Source: Minisyncoccota bacterium
GTDB lineage: Bacteria > Patescibacteriota > Minisyncoccia > Moranbacterales > GCA-2747515
Assembly (NCBI GenBank): GCA_937936355.1
Contig: CALDDM010000026.1
Coordinates: forward strand, 1-39,149
Length of the DNA stretch: 39,149 bases
Direction: 5' to 3'
Shown: positions 8,102-15,781 of the stretch, piece by piece
Layout: every line of letters starts with the position of its first letter
Numbering within the stretch: position 1 is the first letter of the stretch
Translations under genes and position numbers: made by a program
The notes under the pieces: model-generated
Told to the model about the DNA's origin: nothing
Seen by the model: only the letters and a program-made list of their open reading frames with translations
Database searches by the model: none

Positions 8102-9382
8102 ATGAATAAAAAAATACTGAGCATAACCATGTGGGAAGTGCCTGAGTCAAGCAATGAAATGATTGGCAGGGTACAAGACGCAGCACAGAAACTCGAAAGT
8201 GGGGTTGGTGAGGGTGCGCATTACAGGGGATGGCTAGATCTCCCAACAAATCATGATCGTGGAGAATATCACCGTATAAAGGAGGTGGCAAAAAGTGTGC
8301 GAGAAGATGCTGACATTGTAATTATAATAGGCATTGGAGGGTCATATCTCGGGACCCGAGCAATAAAGGATGCTCTCACAAAACCATTGAGTCAGACGGG
8401 TATGGGAGAGCCAGAAGTGATTTATGCTGGACATCATCTAAGCACTTCTTACCTGCAAAGCTTGCGCGCATATTGTAAAAATAAGAGTGTCTACATAAAC
8501 GTTATTTCCAAATCTGGCACAACACTCGAACCCGCGCTTGCCTTCAGGATCCTTAGAAAAGATCTGGAAGAGGTGTACGGAGAGCAGGAAGCATCGAGGC
8601 GTATCATTGCGACTACTGATGTCAAGAAGGGCGCACTGAAAAAGCTTGCTCAGCAAAAAGGGTATGAAACATTCATAGTGCCAAATGATATAGGCGGCCG
8701 GTACAGCGTCTTAACAGCAGTGGGCTTGCTTCCATTGGCCATAGCTGGTGTAGATATTGATGCATTGATGGATGGCGCAAAAGATGCGCAGGATGTCTAT
8801 GGGACACAGTATGAAGAAAATGCATGCTATCAGTATGTTGCAGCACGAAATAACTTATACGAAAGAGGGAAAAAGATCGAAATCTTGATGAGTTATGAGC
8901 CAAAATTACAATATATCAATGAATGGTGGAAACAGCTCTTTGGTGAATCTGAGGGTAAGGATGGCAAAGGCCTCTATCCATCATCAATGATTTTTACCAC
9001 AGACTTGCACTCATTAGGTCAGTATATACAGGAAGGAGAGCGTAGTATGTTTGAAACTGGGATCATTTTTAACGATTCTGCAGACGAATTAATAATACCT
9101 GAGGATCAAGATGATTATGATGGTCTCAACGATCTTGCGGGGAAAAGCGTGCAAGAGGTGTGTGTTGCAGCTCGTGAGGGAACGAGGGCAGCACATAGTG
9201 AAGGCGGTGTGCCACAAATCTTTCTTGAAATCTCGCAACTGGACGCATATCACATAGGACATCTCATCTACTTCTTTGAGAAGTCCTGTGCAGTAAGCGG
9301 CTATGTGTTGGGTATCAATCCATTTAATCAGCCAGGTGTTGAGGCATATAAAAAGGAGATGTACGAGTTACTAGGGAGGTAG
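8102..9382 (+). CDS. pgi: Glucose-6-phosphate isomerase
   Basis: This 426-residue enzyme interconverts glucose-6-phosphate and fructose-6-phosphate in the cytoplasm. The SIS-fold phosphate site is seen as IGIGGSYLGTRA and SKSGTTLEP. Both family signatures are present: DIGGRYSVLTAVGLLP in the middle and GINPFNQPGVEAYK at the C-terminus. The length matches the short bacterial PGI form (about 430-450 residues). It stands upstream of manC and manA, so it supplies the fructose-6-phosphate that ManA turns into mannose-6-phosphate. Its leader hairpin suggests translational control. Confidence 0.95.
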   Translation: MNKKILSITMWEVPESSNEMIGRVQDAAQKLESGVGEGAHYRGWLDLPTNHDRGEYHRIKEVAKSVREDADIVIIIGIGGSYLGTRAIKDALTKPLSQTGMGEPEVIYAGHHLSTSYLQSLRAYCKNKSVYINVISKSGTTLEPALAFRILRKDLEEVYGEQEASRRIIATTDVKKGALKKLAQQKGYETFIVPNDIGGRYSVLTAVGLLPLAIAGVDIDALMDGAKDAQDVYGTQYEENACYQYVAARNNLYERGKKIEILMSYEPKLQYINEWWKQLFGESEGKDGKGLYPSSMIFTTDLHSLGQYIQEGERSMFETGIIFNDSADELIIPEDQDDYDGLNDLAGKSVQEVCVAAREGTRAAHSEGGVPQIFLEISQLDAYHIGHLIYFFEKSCAVSGYVLGINPFNQPGVEAYKKEMYELLGR

Positions 9383-9456
9383 TACAATAGGATGGATTGA
9401 CAAAAAAGATAATAGTGACAAAATATAATTAGCATCAAAAAAGTGAAATATTCCAT

Positions 9457-10542
9457 ATGAAAAAAATGAAAGTTGTCATTATGGCTGGTGGGAACGGAAC
9501 AAGACTCTGGCCAATGAGCACGAGGAGTAAGCCAAAACAATTTCAGGCTTTAGCCTCAGACCAGACAATGCTACAAGACACATATAGTCGCATGAGTACA
9601 AAGTATGACCATGAAGATTTGTTTGTTGCAACCAGTAAGGGTTACGCAGGGCTAGTGGCAGAACAATTGCCTGAAATACCAAGGGAAAATATTATCCTTG
9701 AAACGTCGCTGCGAGACACGGCAAGTGCGATCGCTTTAATCGCAGGACTCATCGCAAAGAAAGATCCAGAGGCAACAGTTGCAATCTTCCCATCTGACCA
9801 TGTGATTGAAAATAGCGAAGTGTTGTTGAATGCTTTAGATGCGGCACATAAATACATAGATGAAAATGCAAAGAGTATCGTTACATTCGGTATCTTGCCA
9901 ACACACCCAGATTCAGGGTATGGCTACATAAAAAAAGGTGAGGCAGTGGCAGGGATGGGGGATGACACTGTATTCACAACGGAGCGATTTGTGGAAAAGC
10001 CTGACATTGAAACAGCAAGTAAATACCTTGATGAGGGGGGATATTATTGGAATGCTGGAATGTTTGTTTTCAGAGCTGACGAGATGCTGAAAAAATACAA
10101 AACATTTGTACCTGATACGCATAACAGAGTTATGGCAATACAAGAGGCAGTTGGCACAGATGAATTTGAAGCAATTCTTACAGAACAGTACGCAGGTATG
10201 GACAAAATCAGTGTTGATTATGCAATTATGGAAAATGCAACGACAGATATCAGGTTAATTCCACTAGCACTCTCATGGAGTGATGTTGGGGACTGGGCGC
10301 GACTTAAAGAGACAGTGATCCCTGAATCTGATGGGCATATGTCAAAAGGTGAACACATTGACTTTAATTCGCGAAATACAATTGTATTTGCCAATCAAAA
10401 GCCCGTGGTAACAGTAGGGCTTGAAGATATGGTTGTGGTAGATACGCCAGAGGCTCTTCTTGTGTGCACACAAAGTGAGGCTGCTAATCTTTCGAAGTAC
10501 GTCAAAGAGATGGGCGCAGGAAAATATGAACATTTACTTTAA
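9457..10542 (+). CDS. manC: Mannose-1-phosphate guanylyltransferase
   Basis: This 361-residue nucleotidyltransferase makes GDP-mannose from mannose-1-phosphate and GTP. The N-terminal signature AGGNGTRLWPMSTRSKPKQF covers the nucleotide loop and catalytic Arg/Lys. FPSDHVI (metal-binding Asp), FVEKPD and YYWNAGMFVF follow in the usual order. It lacks the C-terminal isomerase (cupin) domain of bifunctional ManC/AlgA proteins; that activity is encoded by the next gene, 6 bases downstream. The upstream region has TATAAT at 9424-9429 but its only -35-like TTGACA is 21 bases away, so the promoter is uncertain. Confidence 0.93.
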   Translation: MKKMKVVIMAGGNGTRLWPMSTRSKPKQFQALASDQTMLQDTYSRMSTKYDHEDLFVATSKGYAGLVAEQLPEIPRENIILETSLRDTASAIALIAGLIAKKDPEATVAIFPSDHVIENSEVLLNALDAAHKYIDENAKSIVTFGILPTHPDSGYGYIKKGEAVAGMGDDTVFTTERFVEKPDIETASKYLDEGGYYWNAGMFVFRADEMLKKYKTFVPDTHNRVMAIQEAVGTDEFEAILTEQYAGMDKISVDYAIMENATTDIRLIPLALSWSDVGDWARLKETVIPESDGHMSKGEHIDFNSRNTIVFANQKPVVTVGLEDMVVVDTPEALLVCTQSEAANLSKYVKEMGAGKYEHLL

Positions 10543-10548
10543 AGAATT

Positions 10549-11640
10549 ATGAAAAATCTTGTAGAAATCGACCTTGACCAACATGAGATCTATCAACCAA
10601 AAGTCTGGGGTAACACTGAGCAAATCGCACAAGCCGTGGGACGTGATGTGTCAAAGTTTGGCGAAGAAACAATCGGTGAAGTTTTTGTGGCATCTAACCA
10701 CAGAGATGGAAAAAGTCATTTTAAAGATGGGAGAGATTTTGACACAGCAATTGAATCCGATCAAGCTATATTTGGTAGTGCTGTAGGAAGCAAGAAGTCC
10801 TTCCCCATACTTTTGAAGATTCTCAGTGCAAATCAACCACTCTCAATTCAGACGCATTACAAAAACAAGATAGAAGCCTGGGTTACTTTGAGTGAGGGAG
10901 AGATTTTTTATGGCCTCACACCAAGAGGTGAGGAAGTAGTTCAGACACAAGAGGGTCGCGATGCTTTTTTTGACATTTTGAGCACCAGTAGTGACAAGAA
11001 GGAGTTGGCGCAGTACTTTAATCATGTGAAATTTTCCGCAGATGAAGCATTTATCGTTCATGCGGGGGTAGCGCACGCATTGTTAGGTGGGACTGTTTTT
11101 GAACCACAAAAAAATGCAAATCTCACAATGCGGGCAGGTGATTGGGGGCGCAATATGCCAAATCGACCACTACACAAAGAAGATTTTTTTGCATCACTTT
11201 ATCCATTTGCATCAGATCCAAAGCCGATTGAGAAAATGTATAAGATCAAAGAGGATGGTGTGTCACATGCATGTAGATTTGTTTTGAAAGATGTGGCATT
11301 GGATGAGATTATAGTCGATGGGGGATCGAGGACGATCGAAACATTTGACGATAGGTTCTTTATCGGATTTATCATGGATGGTGAAATCGAATTAACAAGC
11401 GCTGATGAGACGCGAGAGTTCAGTAAAGGTCAGGCATTTGTGATGTGCGCACGTCCCGCACAATGGACCTTTTCAGGGAAAGGTCGCGTATTTCTTACAT
11501 ACGTACCACACATTACCAAGGGTATTATTGAGCCGCTGTATGCACACGGATATTCATATGAACAAATCGCAAGGATTGGAGGCAATATCCTCAAAGAGAA
11601 CGATGTGTATGTTCAGATGCTTGAAGAGGGAATACTCTAG
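10549..11640 (+). CDS. manA: Mannose-6-phosphate isomerase, class I
   Basis: This 363-residue cupin-type metalloenzyme interconverts mannose-6-phosphate and fructose-6-phosphate. The family pattern is visible: PKVWG at the N-terminus, PILLKILSANQPLSIQTH (the QxH metal ligands), a Glu in KIEAWVTL, and HAGVAHALLGG (metal-binding His region). The C-terminal domain is a second cupin. The usual NHKPE motif is not obvious, so it belongs to a divergent branch. It starts 6 bases after manC and ends at a terminator, so manC-manA form one transcript, perhaps with pgi. Confidence 0.88.
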   Translation: MKNLVEIDLDQHEIYQPKVWGNTEQIAQAVGRDVSKFGEETIGEVFVASNHRDGKSHFKDGRDFDTAIESDQAIFGSAVGSKKSFPILLKILSANQPLSIQTHYKNKIEAWVTLSEGEIFYGLTPRGEEVVQTQEGRDAFFDILSTSSDKKELAQYFNHVKFSADEAFIVHAGVAHALLGGTVFEPQKNANLTMRAGDWGRNMPNRPLHKEDFFASLYPFASDPKPIEKMYKIKEDGVSHACRFVLKDVALDEIIVDGGSRTIETFDDRFFIGFIMDGEIELTSADETREFSKGQAFVMCARPAQWTFSGKGRVFLTYVPHITKGIIEPLYAHGYSYEQIARIGGNILKENDVYVQMLEEGIL

Positions 11641-11660
11641 TAAAGAGAAATAGTTTCAAG

Positions 11661-11688
11661 AAAAAGCACCTTATATGAGGTGTTTTTT
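11661..11688 (+). terminator. Intrinsic terminator after manA
   Basis: AAAAAGCACCT pairs with AGGTGTTTTTT around TATATG, with one G-U pair, and ends in six T. Confidence 0.88.
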
Positions 11689-11690
11689 CG

Positions 11691-11699
11691 TGGTAGAAT
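11691..11699 (+). promoter_or_regulatory. Extended -10 promoter of the first GH5-like gene
   Basis: TGG-TAGAAT ends only 9 bases before the ATG at 11709. Transcription would start about 3 bases before that ATG, giving a nearly leaderless message. AAGGA overlaps this interval but would lie mostly outside the transcript. Confidence 0.5.
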
Positions 11700-11708
11700 A
11701 AGGACTCT

Positions 11709-12911
11709 ATGACACAGCTACATAAAGTAATAATTATTGCCTTTAGCTATGCAACATTGATGCTTGCTGGGGTTTTCGTCGCAGCTTTTGTACATCGGGA
11801 TGCATTTGATGTGCGAGAAGGCGCGCGCGTCGTTGAGGTCAACATCACAGAGGGTCCTCAAATGGAGACAGTGTGGATTCAAGCAGATGATGCCCATCAA
11901 CAACGCATGCTCGAAGAGCTACGCGAAATTGTGGAGTGGGCAGGACAAAATGATTTGTTTATAAGTGAAATGGGTGTACCAAGCAATGTCGACACGCTAC
12001 AATATCGATCACTCTTAGCAAAGTTTTTTGAGGCGGCAAACATTGCAGAGATGGACGTTACATCATGGGCAGTTGGCGAGAGTTGGGGTGATTATCCAAT
12101 AGCGCCTCATGTTGCTACGACGCTAGATGATAATGCTCTGTCAGATATATTTACAAAAAACCTAACAACGTCAGAATATTTTCGAGGTGTCAATCTTGCA
12201 GGTGCTGAGTTTGGTCTCAATCCAGATGCGAGAGGTGACATTGGTGAGATTGGAGGAAATCACACATATCACCAAGAAAGCCTGCTATGGCAAAAAATTG
12301 CAGACAAGGGGTATACACATGTCCGCTATCCATTCCGATTAGAGAGACTTTTTAACCCAGATACAGGTGAGGTGGAGTTTGCTGACAGCACAGTATTCTT
12401 GCAAGCGCTTGAAAAGGCGAGGGCAGCAGGCCTAAAAGTTATTCTCGACCCACACAACTACGGGGCTCTACAAGTAGATGGGCGAACGCATATCCTTGGA
12501 AGGGGTGCATTTCAACTGGAAAAATACGAAAAAATGATGACAAATATCGCAACGCTTATAGTAGGCTACGAAGACGTTGTGAGCATGATAGGTCTCATGA
12601 ACGAACCAAAAAACGTGAGACCACAAACATGGGAAACATACGCGCAAGCTGGATTAGACGCTCTACGATCTGCTGGATGGAAGGGCCAGATAGAGGTACC
12701 TACGGGAAAATGGCAGGGAGCAAAAGACGTGGCAAAGATTCACCCTAAGCCATGGATTATCGATCCACAAGACAACTTTACCTATGGCGTGCATCAATAC
12801 TATGACTCTCTTGAAGAAGGCTCTTACAAAGAGACATACGAGAACGACGAAAAAGAGATAAGAAGAAAGTATGAGCCTAGTAGCGTAGGCTTTGAGAGGG
12901 AAGTGCGATAA
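11709..12911 (+). CDS. Membrane-anchored GH5-like protein with circularly permuted barrel (1)
   Basis: 400 residues. A membrane helix (about 7-28) anchors an outside domain that carries all the near-invariant GH5 (clan GH-A) residues, in an unusual order. Nucleophile strand first: FISEMG with E87. Then the last-strand Trp (W120, SWAVGESWGDY). Then strand one RGVNLAGAEFG (159-169), Arg206 (VRYPFR), His249/Asn250 (DPHNY), the acid/base MNEP (N298, E299) and HQYYD (H362, Y364). The protein stops soon after, where a normal GH5 would continue to its nucleophile strand. This implies strands 7-8 were moved to the front. GH5 enzymes hydrolyse beta-1,4-glucans, mannans and related polymers; the substrate here is unknown. 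The next gene encodes a close paralogue with the same order. Confidence 0.75.
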   Translation: MTQLHKVIIIAFSYATLMLAGVFVAAFVHRDAFDVREGARVVEVNITEGPQMETVWIQADDAHQQRMLEELREIVEWAGQNDLFISEMGVPSNVDTLQYRSLLAKFFEAANIAEMDVTSWAVGESWGDYPIAPHVATTLDDNALSDIFTKNLTTSEYFRGVNLAGAEFGLNPDARGDIGEIGGNHTYHQESLLWQKIADKGYTHVRYPFRLERLFNPDTGEVEFADSTVFLQALEKARAAGLKVILDPHNYGALQVDGRTHILGRGAFQLEKYEKMMTNIATLIVGYEDVVSMIGLMNEPKNVRPQTWETYAQAGLDALRSAGWKGQIEVPTGKWQGAKDVAKIHPKPWIIDPQDNFTYGVHQYYDSLEEGSYKETYENDEKEIRRKYEPSSVGFEREVR

Positions 12912-13055
12912 CAAAAAGCAGGAAGTGTAATCTCCCATAACGGCATTGCTCCGAGTGAGTAAATGCACAAGTTCAAAAGAAGATTAAGCGCAAGGAATAC
13001 ACTAAGGATGTTATCGGTACATAAAAAAGAGAGGTCATACCAGTGATGAGAACTG

Positions 13056-13064
13056 TGGTAATAT
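13056..13064 (+). promoter_or_regulatory. Extended -10 promoter of the second GH5-like gene
   Basis: TGG-TAATAT ends 7 bases before the ATG at 13072, so transcription should start at or next to the ATG (leaderless message). The 160-base gap before it shows no terminator that I can support. Confidence 0.5.
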
Positions 13065-13071
13065 AGATACA

Positions 13072-14850
13072 ATGAAACAAAAAGCGGAAATAATTTTATC
13101 AAGTTTTGTGGTTCTAACCGTCGTTGGTTTTCTTGCGGCGTTGTGGTTTGGACGTGATAGTGAGCCACGTACAGTGAGGGTCGTCACTGAAGATGGCATG
13201 CTTACGGCACGCTCAGATGAATTTGTCACATCACGCATAGGCGAAGTTCGAGAGGTGAACATTTCCGATAAATTTTCAGATGAATTTGATCGACCAGTGA
13301 AGGAGGAGGAAGGTGAAGTTGTCACTGAAGATGATGACCAAGCGGATGATTCTGTACAAATAGCTCATGGCACGCAAAGTGATGTTGAAAAAGGATTTGG
13401 AATAGAGACGTTTATAGCTAAATGGCGTGCACAGGCAGAAAAGGATAAAAAAGATAAAGATAAGGAAGATAAAAATGAAGATAAGGAGGATGAAAGTGAG
13501 GTCAACAATAAAAAGCTGTATGTTGGCCGTGTAATTGGAACTGGTCGAACAGAGCCTTTCTACCCACGTGATGAAGATGACACGGTAAATCGTGAAGCGC
13601 GATCACTGCTTATACAAACGGTAGCTAATGCTGCGCGCAGCGGTTCATTTGGTCAGATCCAAATACCTGTGGCTGGAAGTGATGTCCCAACTGTCCCACC
13701 GCAACAAGTAACGATTACCGCAGACGACGCACACCAGAAACGAATGCTCGATGAAATGAAATCTCTGCAGATTTGGGGTGGAAATCACAAATTCATTTTC
13801 AGTGAGATGGGTGTGACAAACAATGACGATGATAGGCGGTACACAAATCTTGCACGTAAATTCTTCGAGGCTGCAAATGTAATGGGGTATAGCTCCATGG
13901 CATGGGCAACGGGTGATTGGTGGGGGAGCTACGGGGGATCACTCTCCAGCAATGGCACGATCCCCTCATCTGGGGTAGGGGCACCTTTTGTGCAAAACCA
14001 GTCCACAGACCTTTACGTAAGAGGCGTCAATCTTGCGGGTGGAGAATTTGGCATGAATCCTGATGCAGTGGGACGCATAGGCGCACTCGATGACACCTAT
14101 ACATATCACATCGGCTCTAAGCTCTGGAAGGCTATGAAAGATCGTGGCTTCACACATGCGAGGTTCCCATTTCGTTTCGAACGACTATTTAATGCCGATG
14201 GCTCATTTAACGCGGCAGATAAAGCGCTCTTTATGCGTGCAATTGCAGAAGCGCGCAACAATGACATCAAGCTCCTCCTAGATCCTCATAATTATGCTGC
14301 GATGCAGATAAATGGCCGTAAGGAAGTTTTAGGAGAAGGCGCTTTTACAGTAAGTCTCTTCAATAAAATGATGCGTAATCTTGGTCAGCTTGGTGCACAA
14401 AATGCAGACGTGATCGATATGATCGGACTCATGAATGAGCCCAAAAATCTCGCTCCATCAAAATGGGAGGATTACGCCCAGAGCTCACTGAGCGCAGTCC
14501 GAGCTGGTGGGTTTAAGGGTGTGATCGAAGTGCCAACCGGGAATTGGCAAGGTATTCAAGATGTACCGAGGATTCACCCAGGTGGTCCATGGATTAACGA
14601 CCCACTCGATAACTTTATGTACGGCGTGCATCAGTATTACGATGTGAATCACAGTGGGCACTATCAGTCATCGTATAGTGCAGATGAGGCTGAGCTTCGC
14701 AAAGATTATACGCCAGGAACTGTGACAGTGTGGAAGTACGGCAACGCCTCAAATGGTGCAACATACGAAGACTATCCATGTCCTCCAGAGTCAGACCACG
14801 ACGGCGACGGATGGGGCTGGGACGGCCAAAAAGGCTGCCGTGTGAACTAG
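13072..14850 (+). CDS. Membrane-anchored GH5-like protein with circularly permuted barrel (2)
   Basis: 592 residues. A membrane helix (about 7-26) is followed by a charged linker (about 60-160) rich in Asp, Glu and Lys that would hold the catalytic domain away from the membrane. The catalytic part repeats the order of the preceding gene: FSEMG (E245), MAWATGDWWG (W278), RGVNLAGGEFG (317-327), RFPFR (R364), DPHNY (H406, N407), MNEP (N455, E456), HQYYD (H520, Y522). After it comes a short C-terminal SDHDGDGWGWDGQKGC element. This is a DxDGDGWGWD-type calcium-binding loop closed by cysteines, common at ends of secreted carbohydrate enzymes. The two genes are clear duplicates; this one gained the linker and tail. 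Beta-glycanase activity is likely but the substrate is unknown. Confidence 0.75.
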   Translation: MKQKAEIILSSFVVLTVVGFLAALWFGRDSEPRTVRVVTEDGMLTARSDEFVTSRIGEVREVNISDKFSDEFDRPVKEEEGEVVTEDDDQADDSVQIAHGTQSDVEKGFGIETFIAKWRAQAEKDKKDKDKEDKNEDKEDESEVNNKKLYVGRVIGTGRTEPFYPRDEDDTVNREARSLLIQTVANAARSGSFGQIQIPVAGSDVPTVPPQQVTITADDAHQKRMLDEMKSLQIWGGNHKFIFSEMGVTNNDDDRRYTNLARKFFEAANVMGYSSMAWATGDWWGSYGGSLSSNGTIPSSGVGAPFVQNQSTDLYVRGVNLAGGEFGMNPDAVGRIGALDDTYTYHIGSKLWKAMKDRGFTHARFPFRFERLFNADGSFNAADKALFMRAIAEARNNDIKLLLDPHNYAAMQINGRKEVLGEGAFTVSLFNKMMRNLGQLGAQNADVIDMIGLMNEPKNLAPSKWEDYAQSSLSAVRAGGFKGVIEVPTGNWQGIQDVPRIHPGGPWINDPLDNFMYGVHQYYDVNHSGHYQSSYSADEAELRKDYTPGTVTVWKYGNASNGATYEDYPCPPESDHDGDGWGWDGQKGCRVN

Positions 14851-14907
14851 TGGTTAAATTCACACAATACAAAGGCACGCTCCCGATTTCGATCACGCCT
14901 ACAATAT

Positions 14908-14936
14908 TTGACACAGATTTATATCTGTGTTATTTT
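14908..14936 (+). promoter_or_regulatory. Promoter with a perfect palindrome in its spacer
   Basis: TTGACA and TATTTT are 17 bases apart with an extended TGT. ACACAGAT-TTAT-ATCTGTGT (14911-14930) fills the spacer as an 8+8 palindrome. A repressor dimer could sit there and block RNA polymerase. The same hairpin followed by T-rich sequence could also end the upstream GH5-like transcript. Confidence 0.65.
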
Positions 14937-14966
14937 GTTTTTACATTCACAGAGTAGGTAGTTGAC

Positions 14967-15275
14967 ATGGCAAAGGGTAACAGTAAAGAGGCTCTTCTTG
15001 AGCAAATGATAGAGAGTCTAAAAGGAGATGAGAGCCTTCAAACGACGCTGTTGATGGGGAGTCATGTAGTGGAGGATGCTCCCACGTGGAGTTCTGGGGC
15101 CAATGTGTCCAGGATGTATTCCCTAAACTTTTCCAACGGCGAGTTCGCTAGTGTGTATGTGAAGGATGCCGACGCGAGCCACTGGCTACGTGCATGTGCA
15201 CGGTGGACACGTGTAAATTTATACGGTAAAGTGATCTATTGCTACTATGAGCGCAACCAAGAAGCAGGCTGGTAG
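14967..15275 (+). CDS. Small protein of unknown function (102 aa)
   Basis: I do not recognise this family. The protein is soluble, with a helical N-terminus (KEALLEQMIESLKGDESLQTT) and a C-terminal half rich in Trp, Tyr and Cys (ASHWLRACARWTRVNLYGKV, then CYYERNQ). It has no signal peptide or membrane helix. It is a single-gene unit between the palindromic promoter at 14908 and the terminator at 15295, which suggests separate and specific control. GTAGGTAG about 9 bases before the ATG is at best a weak ribosome site. Confidence 0.6.
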   Translation: MAKGNSKEALLEQMIESLKGDESLQTTLLMGSHVVEDAPTWSSGANVSRMYSLNFSNGEFASVYVKDADASHWLRACARWTRVNLYGKVIYCYYERNQEAGW

Positions 15276-15294
15276 GCGCAAAGAAGATAATATA

Positions 15295-15328
15295 GGGAGG
15301 TCACATTTTAGTGGTCTCCATTTTTTAT
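15295..15328 (+). terminator. Intrinsic terminator after the 102-aa gene
   Basis: GGAGGTCAC pairs with GTGGTCTCC (two G-U pairs) around ATTTTA, followed by ATTTTTT. Confidence 0.8.
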
Positions 15329-15411
15329 ACATAAAATTGCACAGAACACATCAGTTTTAAGTTTCGAACACTGTCCACTAAGTCGAACAAGGCACTGAGG
15401 TGAGTTGTAAA

Positions 15412-15424
15412 AAAAGGGGGGGGG
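15412..15424 (+). repeat. Poly-A/poly-G homopolymer tract
   Basis: A run of A is followed by nine G (15416-15424), ending one base before the -35 hexamer of the promoter at 15426. Such G tracts can change length during replication. Confidence 0.85.
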
Positions 15425-15425
15425 A

Positions 15426-15454
15426 TTGACTTTTGTTGTGAGAGCTGCTATAAT
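15426..15454 (+). promoter_or_regulatory. Strong promoter of a candidate small RNA
   Basis: TTGACT and TATAAT are 17 bases apart, with an extended TGC. The expected start is near 15461. No start codon with a reading frame of useful length follows for over 300 bases. Confidence 0.85.
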
Positions 15455-15460
15455 GGTTTT

Positions 15461-15568
15461 ATTGAAGTAAAGAAACGGGTGTCAATGCTTTTTGGGGAAA
15501 GCATGTACAACAATCTCGCGATTGCAGTTGCATCCATATCCAATGAGCATTACAGTGCTCGTTTTTTT
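15461..15568 (+). ncRNA. Candidate small RNA or attenuated leader (about 108 nt)
   Basis: A strong promoter at 15426-15454 and a terminator at 15543-15568 (ATGAGCA pairing with TGCTCGT, then seven T) bracket a non-coding stretch. Inside are two more hairpins. ATGCTTT pairs with AAAGCAT around TTGGGG (15485-15504). CAATC pairs with GATTG around TCGC (15511-15524), extended by CAA/TTG with a bulge. No known family is recognised. It could be a free small RNA, or a leader whose terminator controls the secreted-protein gene at 15782. The terminator is strong enough that read-through would need a switch. Confidence 0.55.
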
Positions 15569-15781
15569 ATATTCAAAAAAGCTGATTGCAGATCATCTAT
15601 AAAGATCTGTAGAGGTTAAAGTCTCTGAAGTACACTGTCTCAATTCTTTACGAATGATGGTCGATAAATGTAAAGAGTCCAAGAGGAGGTCGTGATTGGG
15701 GAGGTAATCCGACAATGGGGGATTCGCACATGACACTGTATTTCAGCGGATGATCGTCTGCTAAAAAACAAAACAAAACAC
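15569..15781 (+). other. Leader before the secreted-protein gene
   Basis: This 213-base stretch has no supported gene. It contains a CAGATC/GATCTG stem (15589-15609), several G-rich patches, and an unstructured CAAAACAAAAC run directly before the ATG at 15782. I find no convincing promoter, so the gene may depend on read-through from 15426. Confidence 0.4.
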
